From: an uncultured Oscillospiraceae bacterium
Lineage (GTDB): Bacteria; Bacillota; Clostridia; Oscillospirales; Oscillospiraceae
NCBI GenBank assembly: GCA_934565415.1
Contig: CAKTHQ010000007.1
Coordinates: 1-64,000 of the forward strand
Direction of reading: 5' to 3'
DNA length: 64,000 nucleotides
Below the pieces are notes generated by a model that was not told where the DNA came from, did no database searches, and was given only the letters and a program-made list of their open reading frames with translations. How positions within the stretch are numbered: the stretch's first letter is position 1; each line of letters opens with the position of its first letter. A program made the translations under genes and the position numbers. Positions 34,222 to 42,328 of the stretch are shown here, piece by piece.

Positions 34222-35367
34222 ATGGCAAACAAATCCAATGCCCCCCGTCTGGGCGAAAAGACCATGGGCCAGAAGGTGATGAGCTTCATCGGCAACAATA
34301 CCGTGCCCATTATGTTCATCCTGATCTGCGTCTACTGCATCCCTATGTCCGGCTTCTCCGCCAGCTACCTCCTCAACGAGGTCATGACCCGTCTGGGCCG
34401 GAACGCGTTCCTGATTCTGAGCCTGCTCATTCCCATCATGGCCGGTATGGGCCTGAACTTCGGTATGACCCTGGGCGCTATGGCCGGTGAGATCGGCCTG
34501 ATCTTCGTGGCCGACTGGCAGGTATGGGGTATCCCCGGTCTGGTGCTGGCCGCCATCATCTCCATTCCCATTTCCATCGGCCTGGGCGTGTTCATCGGCA
34601 AGATCCTGAATAAGGCCAAGGGCCGTGAGATGATTACCTCCTACATGATCGCATTCTTCATGACCGGCATCTATCAGCTGGTGGTGCTGTATATGATGGG
34701 CCCCGTCATCCCCATCAAGCACTCCTCCATCAAGCTGCCCCGGGGCTACGGCATCCGCAACACCGTTTCTCTGCTGAATATGCGCCAGAGTCTGGACAAT
34801 CTGATTCCCCTGAAGATCGGCGGCGTGAAGATTCCGGTGCTGACCCTGATCCTCATTGTACTGGCCTGCCTGTTCATTGTCTGGTTCCGCAGAACCAAGC
34901 TGGGCCAGGATATGCGGGCCGTGGGCCAGGATATGGAAGTGGCCCGGGATGCCGGTATCAACGTGGAGCGGACCCGCGTCATCGCCATGGTCATGTCCAC
35001 TGTGTTCGCCGGCTTCGGTATGATTATCTATCTGCAGAACGTGGGCAACTTCCCCACCTACACCGCCCATTCCCAGATCGGTATGTTCGCCATTGCCGCA
35101 TTGCTTGTTGGCGGCGCGTCCGTTGACAAGGCCGGCATCGGCAACGTGTTCCTGGGTGTCATCCTGTTCCACACCATGTTCATCGTGGCGCCTAAGACCG
35201 GCGCTGCCATCACCGGCGACTCCATGATTGGTGAGTATTTCCGTGTGTTCGTATCCTACGCCGTTATCACCGTGGCACTTGTAATGTACGAGGCCAAGAA
35301 GCGGAAGGCGAAGATCGCCGCCGGCGCCCAGCTTGCCGCCGAGCAGGCCGCGGAAGAGGAGGGCTGA
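34222..35367 (+). CDS. ABC transporter permease 2 (BPD_transp_2 type)
   Basis: 381 residues with the same family features (DMRAVGQDMEVARDAGINVERTR-type coupling loop, near 230-252) and an alanine/glutamate-rich tail. It is longer than permease 1 because of a loop around 145-180 (IKHSSIKLPRGYG). RBS GGAGGCAAG overlaps the end of the previous gene. Confidence 0.87.
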   Translation: MANKSNAPRLGEKTMGQKVMSFIGNNTVPIMFILICVYCIPMSGFSASYLLNEVMTRLGRNAFLILSLLIPIMAGMGLNFGMTLGAMAGEIGLIFVADWQVWGIPGLVLAAIISIPISIGLGVFIGKILNKAKGREMITSYMIAFFMTGIYQLVVLYMMGPVIPIKHSSIKLPRGYGIRNTVSLLNMRQSLDNLIPLKIGGVKIPVLTLILIVLACLFIVWFRRTKLGQDMRAVGQDMEVARDAGINVERTRVIAMVMSTVFAGFGMIIYLQNVGNFPTYTAHSQIGMFAIAALLVGGASVDKAGIGNVFLGVILFHTMFIVAPKTGAAITGDSMIGEYFRVFVSYAVITVALVMYEAKKRKAKIAAGAQLAAEQAAEEEG

Positions 35368-35370
35368 TCC

Positions 35371-35865
35371 ATGAAGAACAAGAAGACCACTATCATTCAG
35401 GTCATTGCCGTGGTGCTGCTGGTTGCCCTGGGCTATACCATGACCGTCATCGGCCGTGGCCACACGGTGTACCTGGATGCCAAGAAGATCGAGTACAATG
35501 GCACCGAGTACAAGCCCGCCTACAAGACCGAGGTCTATGTCAAGGGCGAGCGGATTGCCAAGCTCTACGATAAGGAGCGGGGCATGTCCACCTGCATCGG
35601 CAACAAGTTCACCATGACCCTGAAGATCACCGACGTCAAGGGCGGTGACGAGCGTGAGGAGACCTACACCATCTCCCTGCCCCAGAGCATGGACGGCGTT
35701 ATCATCAACCTGCCCGCGTATCTGGCCGGCCTTCCTGAGGACGTGTACATGAGCGAGTTCATCCCCGCTCCCGACACCGAGGAGACCGCCGACGAATCCG
35801 CCGCCGAAGGCGACGAGTTCGGCCTGGAGGGCATGGACATGGTGGATGAGCCTGCCGCGGAATAA
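35371..35865 (+). CDS. small membrane-anchored protein, DUF6672-like, of the DUF3798 operon
   Basis: 164 residues: one N-terminal membrane helix (about 7-27), then a small beta-rich domain (VYLDAKKIEYNGTEYKPAYKTEVYVKGERIAKL) and an acidic Glu/Asp/Ala tail from about 130. It resembles the DUF6672 proteins that accompany DUF3798 transporters; that name is from memory and unverified. It follows permease 2 by three bases, so it is probably an accessory part of the transport complex. No catalytic motif is visible. Confidence 0.6.
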   Translation: MKNKKTTIIQVIAVVLLVALGYTMTVIGRGHTVYLDAKKIEYNGTEYKPAYKTEVYVKGERIAKLYDKERGMSTCIGNKFTMTLKITDVKGGDEREETYTISLPQSMDGVIINLPAYLAGLPEDVYMSEFIPAPDTEETADESAAEGDEFGLEGMDMVDEPAAE

Positions 35866-35876
35866 ACAAAACCAAG

Positions 35877-35905
35877 GCCCTTTCCCCCACCGGGAGAGGG
35901 CTTTT
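35877..35905 (+). terminator. terminator of the DUF3798 ABC operon
   Basis: Stem GCCCTTTCCC/GGGAGAGGGC (one G-T pair) then TTTT. The following 300 bp (35906-36209) hold no supported gene; small ORFs there lack ribosome sites. Confidence 0.75.
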
Positions 35906-36209
35906 CTCTGCCCCGTCAGCCTATACGTTCATCCGGGGGCAATCGAGGAGAGGAATACATCGACCGGGTAAATTTTTATGCACCCCAATTCGTATAATTC
36001 CCGCGCTTTATCCCGATAAATCCCCAAAGCGGGCCCTGTGCATAATGCCGAAAAATGTGCCGCGATGTGGGACCGCCTTGGAAAAAAACAGGATGTGTGC
36101 ATGGGATACGGATGGGTGTATGTGGGCGAAATGTGTATTTTCTGTGAAATCCGGGCAAAACTGCCCAAAGGGAAAATGAAAAGCGGGGATACTTTGGGAG
36201 ATTAAACAA

Positions 36210-36238
36210 TTGCATTGAATTTTGAACTTTGGTATAAT
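36210..36238 (+). promoter_or_regulatory. promoter of the opp operon
   Basis: TTGCAT (36210-36215), 17 bases, TATAAT (36233-36238); about 65 bp of leader before oppB. Confidence 0.7.
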
Positions 36239-36302
36239 AAAAACTGATTTATTGTGCATATTTTTCTGCACTTTACTAGAAAAAACCGAAAGGAAGAGCC
36301 GG

Positions 36303-37232
36303 ATGAACACCAAGACGCTTATGTATATTCTCAAGCGTATCCTCCTGGCGCTGCTGACGGTGTGGGTGGTTATCACTGTAACCTTCTTCGTCATGCACGC
36401 TGTCCCCGGCGGCCCGTTCCTCAGCGAAAAGGCCGTCTCCGAAGCTACCCAGAAGGCATTGGAGGCCAAGTATGGTCTCGACAAGCCTGTCATGGAGCAG
36501 TATGTCAACTACCTGAAAGATATTGTGACCAAGTTTGACTTTGGTCCCTCCATTAAGCTCCGTGGCCGTCAGGTCGTCGATGTCATTGCCGACGGCATGA
36601 AGACCTCTATCAGGCTGGGCCTCATCGCCGCCGCCATCGCCTTGGGCACCGGCATTGTCCTGGGCTGTGTGGCCGCTCTGACCCGGAATTCCATTCTGGA
36701 TAAGATCATCATGGTCATCACCACTGCCTTTGTTTCTATGCCCTCCTTCATTATGGGCACACTGCTATTGCTGATCTTCTCGGTGAAGCTGGGCCTGGTG
36801 CCCGCCAACGGCGAGAGCGCCAAGGGCCTGCTGCTGCCCATCATCACCCTGAGCCTCTATCCCATGGCCTATATCACCCGTCTGACCCGCTCCTCCATGC
36901 TGGACGTGCTGGGCCAGGACTATATCCGCACCGCCAAGGCCAAGGGCGTAGCTCCCGTGAAGATCATCTTCGGTCATGCCCTGAAGAACTCTCTGATCCC
37001 CGTCATCACCTACTTTGGACCCATGCTGGCCTATATTGTCACCGGTTCTCTGGTGGTGGAGCAGATTTTCGCCGTGCCCGGCATCGGCCGTGCCTTCGTC
37101 AGTTCCATTACGGGCCGTGACTACCCCATGGTCATGGGCACCACCATTGTACTGGCCATTCTGATCGTGGTTATGAACCTGGTCAGCGACATTCTCTACA
37201 CCGTGGTAGATCCGCGGATCAAGCTGGATTAA
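36303..37232 (+). CDS. oppB: oligopeptide ABC transporter permease OppB
   Basis: 309 residues, six membrane helices of the DppB/OppB family: KRILLALLTVWVVITVTFFVMHAVPGGPF at the start and the EAA loop DYIRTAKAKGVAPVKIIFGHALKNSLIPV around 200-228. It forms the peptide channel with OppC. The ATG at 36303 follows AAGGAAGAG; the frame from 36222 runs over the promoter and is not used. Confidence 0.92.
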   Translation: MNTKTLMYILKRILLALLTVWVVITVTFFVMHAVPGGPFLSEKAVSEATQKALEAKYGLDKPVMEQYVNYLKDIVTKFDFGPSIKLRGRQVVDVIADGMKTSIRLGLIAAAIALGTGIVLGCVAALTRNSILDKIIMVITTAFVSMPSFIMGTLLLLIFSVKLGLVPANGESAKGLLLPIITLSLYPMAYITRLTRSSMLDVLGQDYIRTAKAKGVAPVKIIFGHALKNSLIPVITYFGPMLAYIVTGSLVVEQIFAVPGIGRAFVSSITGRDYPMVMGTTIVLAILIVVMNLVSDILYTVVDPRIKLD

Positions 37233-37248
37233 GGAGGCTGCTCAATCA

Positions 37249-38313
37249 ATGGATATGAAAAAGAACCCCTTCAGCCTCCACGTGAATGTGGATGACTTCA
37301 TCCCCGCTACCGACGCGGAGAAGGAATATATGGTCCAGATGCGGCCCTCTACCACCTTCTTCAAGGATGGCATGAAGCGTCTGGTGAAAAACAAGATCGC
37401 CTTTATCAGCATGATCCTGATCATTGTCATCACCCTGGCATCCATTATTATTCCGTTCTTCTGGCCTTACAAATACGATACCATGCTGGGCGTGCGCCCC
37501 GGCAAGCCTGTAGACAGCTCCTACAACAATCTGGCACCCTTTGAGTATGGCAAAACAGAACTAAAGAAAATCGCCGCCGGTGAGAAAGTCTTCCCCCATG
37601 TGTTCGGCACCGACTCCGGCGGACGGGATTACTTTATCCGTGTGGTTTACGGCACTCGTATTTCCCTGGCCGTTGGCTTCTTCGCCAGTATCATTGTTTT
37701 GATCATCGGCATGACCATCGGCTCCATCGCGGGCTACTGCGGCGGAAAAGTGGATATCATCATCATGCGAATTGTGGATATCATTTACTCCCTGCCGGAT
37801 ACCCTGATGGTCATCCTGCTGGCCACCGTCATGAAGCAGACCCTGGGAGCCGTCATTGAGGGCACGGTCCTGGCGAAACTGGGCTCCAACATCATTTCCC
37901 TGTTCATCGTCTTTGCTCTGCTGTACTGGGTGTCCATGTCCCGGCTGATCCGGGGCCAGATCCTGTCCCTGCGGGAGCAGGAGTACGTCCTGGCTGCTCA
38001 GGCCACCGGCGCCAAGGCCGGCTGGGTCATCCGCAAGCACCTGCTGCCCAACTGCATCAGCGTGGTCATTATCTCCACCGCCCTGCAGATCCCCAGCGCT
38101 ATCTTCACCGAGAGCTACCTGTCCTTCCTGGGCCTGGGTGTCAACGCCCCCATGCCTTCCCTGGGCAGCCTGGCCTCCGACGCGCTGAACGGCGTTACCT
38201 CCTACCCCTACCGACTGGTCATTCCCGCCATTGTCATTTCTCTGATCGTTCTGTCTCTGAACCTCTTCGGTGATGGCCTGCGGGATGCCTTTGACCCCAA
38301 GCTGAAGAAATAA
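37249..38313 (+). CDS. oppC: oligopeptide ABC transporter permease OppC
   Basis: 354 residues, longer than most OppC owing to an N-terminal cytoplasmic stretch and an extra loop (IIPFFWPYKYDTMLGVRPGKPVDSSYNNL region, 65-95) before the channel domain. The EAA loop is EYVLAAQATGAKAGWVIRKHLLPN (near 245-268). AAGGAGG stands eleven bases before ATG. Confidence 0.92.
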   Translation: MDMKKNPFSLHVNVDDFIPATDAEKEYMVQMRPSTTFFKDGMKRLVKNKIAFISMILIIVITLASIIIPFFWPYKYDTMLGVRPGKPVDSSYNNLAPFEYGKTELKKIAAGEKVFPHVFGTDSGGRDYFIRVVYGTRISLAVGFFASIIVLIIGMTIGSIAGYCGGKVDIIIMRIVDIIYSLPDTLMVILLATVMKQTLGAVIEGTVLAKLGSNIISLFIVFALLYWVSMSRLIRGQILSLREQEYVLAAQATGAKAGWVIRKHLLPNCISVVIISTALQIPSAIFTESYLSFLGLGVNAPMPSLGSLASDALNGVTSYPYRLVIPAIVISLIVLSLNLFGDGLRDAFDPKLKK

Positions 38314-38333
38314 GGAAAGGAGACAGATAAAGA

Positions 38334-39329
38334 ATGGCATTGCTAGAAGTAAACGATTTGCATACCTCCTTCTTCACCCCTGCGGGCGAAGTGAAAGCCG
38401 TCAACGGAGTCTCCTTCAACCTGGACCGGGGCAAGGTCCTGGGCATTGTGGGAGAGTCCGGTTCCGGCAAGTCCGTCACCGCCTACTCCGTCATGCAGAT
38501 CCTGGAGAAGACCGGCAAGATCGTCTCCGGCTCCATCAAGCTGGACGGCGAGGAGCTGGTAGGCTGCGGCGAAAAGAGAATGAAGACCGTCCGGGGAAAC
38601 CGGGTGTCCATCATTTTCCAGGACCCCATGACCTCCCTGAACCCCACCTATACCATCGGCCACCAGCTGATGGAGGCCATCCTGCTGCATACCAACCGGA
38701 ACAAGCAGCAGGCCCGTGAGCGGGCCATTGAGATGCTTCGCCTGGTCAACGTCAACGAGCCTGAGAAGCGGATGAACCAGTATCCCTTCGAGTTTTCCGG
38801 CGGTATGCGCCAGAGAGTCATGATTGCCATGGCCCTGGCCTGCGAGCCTGATATCCTGATTGCCGACGAGCCCACCACCGCTCTGGACGTGACCATCCAG
38901 GCCCAGATCCTGGAGCTGATGCAGTCCCTCCAGAGAGAGCTGGGCATGGCCATCATTATGATCACTCACGACCTGGGCGTTGTTGCCCAGATGTGTGACG
39001 AGGTCATCGTCATGTACGCCGGCTCCATCTGCGAGCAGGGCACTGCCGACGAGATCTTCTACAACCCCAAGCACGAATACACCAAGGGCCTGATGCGCTC
39101 CATCCCCACGGTCGCCAACGACGGGGAGAAGCTTCAGCCCATCACCGGCACCCCCATCGACCTGCTGAATATGCCCGCCGGGTGCCCCTTCGCTCCCCGC
39201 TGTGACAACGCTATGAAGATCTGCCTGAGAGAGCCCTGCGGTCGGATGCAGATCAACGCCGATCATCAGGCAGCCTGCTGGATGAACGTGAAAGAAGAAA
39301 TGGAAAAGGAGGAAAAGACCAATGGCTGA
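38334..39329 (+). CDS. oppD: oligopeptide ABC transporter ATPase OppD
   Basis: 331 residues; Walker A GESGSGKS (near 40), Q-loop IIFQDPMTSLNP, signature FSGGMRQR, Walker B ILIADEPT and ALDVTIQ, then the C-terminal cysteine motif CPFAPRC...C typical of Opp/Dpp ATPases, which in some members binds an Fe-S cluster. Its end overlaps oppF by eight bases. Confidence 0.93.
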   Translation: MALLEVNDLHTSFFTPAGEVKAVNGVSFNLDRGKVLGIVGESGSGKSVTAYSVMQILEKTGKIVSGSIKLDGEELVGCGEKRMKTVRGNRVSIIFQDPMTSLNPTYTIGHQLMEAILLHTNRNKQQARERAIEMLRLVNVNEPEKRMNQYPFEFSGGMRQRVMIAMALACEPDILIADEPTTALDVTIQAQILELMQSLQRELGMAIIMITHDLGVVAQMCDEVIVMYAGSICEQGTADEIFYNPKHEYTKGLMRSIPTVANDGEKLQPITGTPIDLLNMPAGCPFAPRCDNAMKICLREPCGRMQINADHQAACWMNVKEEMEKEEKTNG

Positions 39330-40296
39330 TACGCTGGTTGAAGTCAAGCACCTGAAGGAGTACTTCGATATTTCCACCGGTGCCTTTTCCACCAAGCCTC
39401 TGAAGGCTGTGGACGATGTGTCCTTCTCCATCCACCGGGGAGAGACCCTGGGCCTGGTAGGTGAGTCCGGCTGCGGCAAAACCACCGTTGGCCGTACGCT
39501 CCTGCACCTGTATAAGCCCACCTCCGGCGAAATCTTCTTCGACGGCAAAAAGATCGAAACCAAGAAGGACATTCTGGACTACCGGAAAAAGTCCGCCATG
39601 GTTTTCCAGGATCCCTATTCCTCCCTGAATCCCCGTATGACCGTCTCCGATATCATTGCCGAGCCTCTGGACGTACACAAGATGTACGCCACCAAGAAGG
39701 AGCGGGAGGAGCGGGTGCTGGAGCTGATGGCCAAGGTGGGCCTGAACTCCGAGCACGCCAACCGCTACGCCCACGAGTTCTCCGGCGGCCAGCGGCAGCG
39801 TATCGGCATTGCCCGGGCTATGGCCATGAACCCCCAGTTTGTGGTCTGCGACGAGCCTGTGTCCGCCCTGGATGTGTCCATCCAGGCCCAGGTCATCAAT
39901 ATGTTTGACGAGCTCCAGGACCAGATGGGCCTGACCTATCTGTTCATCGCCCACGATCTTCTGGTGGTCCGTCATATTTCCGACAGAATCGCCGTTATGT
40001 ATCTTGGTAAAATGGTAGAGCTGGCGGACGCGAAGGAAATTTACGACCACCCCCTGCATCCCTACACCAAGTGCCTCATGTCTGCCGTTCCTCTGCCGGA
40101 CCCCAAGGCCGCCAGAGAGAATAAGCGCATCGTCCTTACCGGCGACATCCCCAGCCCCCTGAATGCCCCCTCCGGCTGCCCCTTCCGCACCCGCTGCCCC
40201 TACGCGAAAGAAGAGTGCGCCGCCTCCATGCCGGAATTCAAGGAGGTCCAGTCCGGGCACTTTGTGGCCTGCCACCGGCTGAACGAAATCGGCTAA
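39322..40296 (+). CDS. oppF: oligopeptide ABC transporter ATPase OppF
   Basis: 324 residues; Walker A GESGCGKT, Q-loop VFQDPYSSLNPR, signature FSGGQRQR, Walker B FVVCDEPV with SALDVSIQ, and the C-terminal CPFRTRCPYAKEEC motif. Partner of OppD. AAAAGGAGG lies inside the end of oppD before the ATG. All ATPase motifs are intact. Confidence 0.93.
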   Translation: MADTLVEVKHLKEYFDISTGAFSTKPLKAVDDVSFSIHRGETLGLVGESGCGKTTVGRTLLHLYKPTSGEIFFDGKKIETKKDILDYRKKSAMVFQDPYSSLNPRMTVSDIIAEPLDVHKMYATKKEREERVLELMAKVGLNSEHANRYAHEFSGGQRQRIGIARAMAMNPQFVVCDEPVSALDVSIQAQVINMFDELQDQMGLTYLFIAHDLLVVRHISDRIAVMYLGKMVELADAKEIYDHPLHPYTKCLMSAVPLPDPKAARENKRIVLTGDIPSPLNAPSGCPFRTRCPYAKEECAASMPEFKEVQSGHFVACHRLNEIG

Positions 40297-40300
40297 AAAA

Positions 40301-40320
40301 ACCTTCCCCTGGGGGAAGGT
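40301..40320. promoter_or_regulatory. intercistronic hairpin between oppF and oppA
   Basis: ACCTTCCCC-TG-GGGGAAGGT. On the plus strand no T-run follows, so it is more likely an mRNA-stabilising or processing hairpin than a full terminator. Confidence 0.5.
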
Positions 40321-40400
40321 CAGGGGACAATCTTCCTTTGAATTCAGATCCCAACCGGGATTTGAAGATAAAAATCACTATTGAGAAAGGAAAATGAAAA

Positions 40401-42215
40401 ATGAAAAAACGCATTGCTCTGCTCCTGGCTGCCGTCATGGTTCTGGGCATGGCTGCTTGCGGTTCCAAGACGGAAACCCCTGCTACCACTGCCGCTGCCA
40501 CCGAAGCCCCTGCCGACACCGGCAAGGTTGACACCAGCAACATGACTCCTGAAGAGAAGGCTGCTGCTGAGGCTGAGATCCGCTACGCCATCTCCCTGCT
40601 GTACGATCGTAACTACATCGTCGAGAAGATCACCCAGGCCGGTCAGGTCCCCGCTTCCTCCTTCGTGGCCATGGGCATGACCGACGCTGACGGCTCCGAG
40701 TTCTACAAGAACGCCGGCCACAACGACGGTTTCGACGGCTACTGGAATGTGGCTGAGGATGCCCACGAGGACAACTACTCCCAGGCCATCGAGATCCTGA
40801 GAAAGTACTACGACTACGACGAGACCACCTACCAGTTCACCAACTTCCCCACCCTGACCTACCTGTACAATACCTCCGATGCCCACAAGGCCATCGGTGA
40901 GTACCTGGCTGCTACTCTGGCTTCCGTGGGCATCACCATGAACCTGGAGAACCAGGAGTGGAACACCTTCCTGAACACCCGGAAGAACGGCGACTACTCC
41001 GTGGCCCGTAACGGCTGGGTGGCCGACTACAACGACCCCATCTGCTTCCTGGATATGTGGATTTCCTCGTCCGGCAACAACGATGTCCAGTTCGGCAAGG
41101 GCGACCACGCCGCTGTCAAGGCCTACAGCCTGGACCTGACCCCCTACGGCCTGGATACCAAGGTTGAAAACGGCACCTGGGCTGAGACCTACGATGTGCT
41201 GATCTCCGCCATCAAGTCCTGCACCGACAAGGACAACCGCTACGCCATGATGCACATTGCCGAGGATATGCTGATGGATACCGGCTGCATCGTGCCTCTG
41301 TACTACTACACCGACATCTATATGCTGGATGATACCGTTCACGGCTTCTTCAGCAACCCCCTGGGCTACAAGTACTTCTACAAGTGCGACGTGGACGGGA
41401 AGACCGACTCCATCAATGTCTGCATCGCCTCCGAGCCTGATGTTCTCGATCCCGCTCTGAACTCCGCTGTGGACGGCGCTACCCTGGACAGCCACCTGTT
41501 CGCGGGCCTTGCTAAGTGGGACACCGATGCTGACGGCAAGCTGGAGATCGTTGCCGACTGCGCCGAGTCTCTGCCCGAGGGCGTTGTCAACGAGGACGGC
41601 ACTGTGACCTACACCTACACCCTGCGTGACGGCCTGAAGTGGTCTGACGGCCAGGATCTGAAGGCTTCCGATTTCGTCTTTGCCTGGAAGCGGGCCGCTT
41701 CTGAGGAGCTGGGCGCTGACTACGGCTACATGTTCGAGAACGTGAAGGGCTATCCCAACGATCTGGCTGTGGAGGCTACCGACGACAAGACCATTGTTGT
41801 CACCCTGAACAACGCCGTTGCCTACTGGGATGAGCTGCTGGCCTTCCCCGCCTACTTCCCTGTCCGTGAGGACGTGGTTGCCAACGAGGGCTGGTGCACC
41901 GATGCTTCCACCTTTGTCTCCAACGGCGCTTACAAGATGACCGGCTGGGATCACAACTCCGTCATCACCCTGACCAAGAACGACAACTACTGGGATGCCG
42001 AGAACGTCACCATGAAGGAGATCAAGTTCTACCTGTCTGATGACACCAACAACATGCTCACCAACTTCAAGAACGGTGACTGGCTGCTCATCGACGATGT
42101 GCCCACCAACGAGATCGCTACCCTGAAGACCGAGTACCCCACCGAGTTCGTGGTGGCCGGCCAGATCGGTACCTACTACGTCTGCTGGAACATCAACGAG
42201 AACCTGCTGCCGTAA
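40401..42215 (+). CDS. oppA: oligopeptide-binding lipoprotein OppA, apparently circularly permuted
   Basis: 604 residues with a lipoprotein signal (Cys20) and an Ala/Thr linker to about 48. What follows is the half that normally ends the family: residues 49-328 begin with AEAEIRYAISLLYDRNYIVEKI (the ALSLAIDRE-type helix after the hinge) and finish with FFSNPLGYKYF, a usual C-terminus. Only then comes the usual start of the mature protein, SINVCIASEPDVLDPALN (337 on), with GLKWSDGQDLKASDFVFAW, and the protein stops at TYYVCWNINENLLP, just where the hinge normally leads into the C-terminal half. Both halves look complete and undamaged, so I read it as a functional permutant rather than a broken gene. 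Last gene of the opp operon. A fusion or assembly artefact is the alternative. Confidence 0.8.
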   Translation: MKKRIALLLAAVMVLGMAACGSKTETPATTAAATEAPADTGKVDTSNMTPEEKAAAEAEIRYAISLLYDRNYIVEKITQAGQVPASSFVAMGMTDADGSEFYKNAGHNDGFDGYWNVAEDAHEDNYSQAIEILRKYYDYDETTYQFTNFPTLTYLYNTSDAHKAIGEYLAATLASVGITMNLENQEWNTFLNTRKNGDYSVARNGWVADYNDPICFLDMWISSSGNNDVQFGKGDHAAVKAYSLDLTPYGLDTKVENGTWAETYDVLISAIKSCTDKDNRYAMMHIAEDMLMDTGCIVPLYYYTDIYMLDDTVHGFFSNPLGYKYFYKCDVDGKTDSINVCIASEPDVLDPALNSAVDGATLDSHLFAGLAKWDTDADGKLEIVADCAESLPEGVVNEDGTVTYTYTLRDGLKWSDGQDLKASDFVFAWKRAASEELGADYGYMFENVKGYPNDLAVEATDDKTIVVTLNNAVAYWDELLAFPAYFPVREDVVANEGWCTDASTFVSNGAYKMTGWDHNSVITLTKNDNYWDAENVTMKEIKFYLSDDTNNMLTNFKNGDWLLIDDVPTNEIATLKTEYPTEFVVAGQIGTYYVCWNINENLLP

Positions 42216-42246
42216 GGCACTGCGGGTGACCGCATAGAAATTCCTG

Positions 42247-42276
42247 CCTCCCCGGAAAATTCCGGGGAGGTTTTTT
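42247..42276 (+). terminator. terminator of the opp operon
   Basis: Stem CCTCCCCGGA/TCCGGGGAGG with an A-rich loop, then six T. Confidence 0.88.
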
Positions 42277-42277
42277 G

Positions 42278-42307
42278 TTGACAAATAAGGAACGTATGTT
42301 CTATAAT
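42278..42307 (+). promoter_or_regulatory. promoter with LexA (SOS) box for the Y-family polymerase
   Basis: TTGACA (42278-42283) and TATAAT (42302-42307), spacing 18. Between them GAAC-GTAT-GTTC (42290-42301) is a perfect Firmicute LexA/DinR operator core. DNA damage should derepress the gene. Confidence 0.82.
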
Positions 42308-42328
42308 AAACAAAAAGGAGGCGCAGCC

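Noticed and set aside
31461..34319. 952-residue open frame on the minus strand
   Set aside because: It is antisense to the DUF3798 ABC genes, rich in His/Gln/Asp/Gly as expected for reverse reading of high-GC codons, and has no family motif or ribosome site.
40401..42215. oppA as a degraded pseudogene
   Set aside because: One uninterrupted frame, strong codon bias, intact lipobox and both halves complete; only the order is unusual.
40344..42284. 646-residue minus-strand frame over oppA
   Set aside because: Antisense by-product of the strongly biased codons of oppA.
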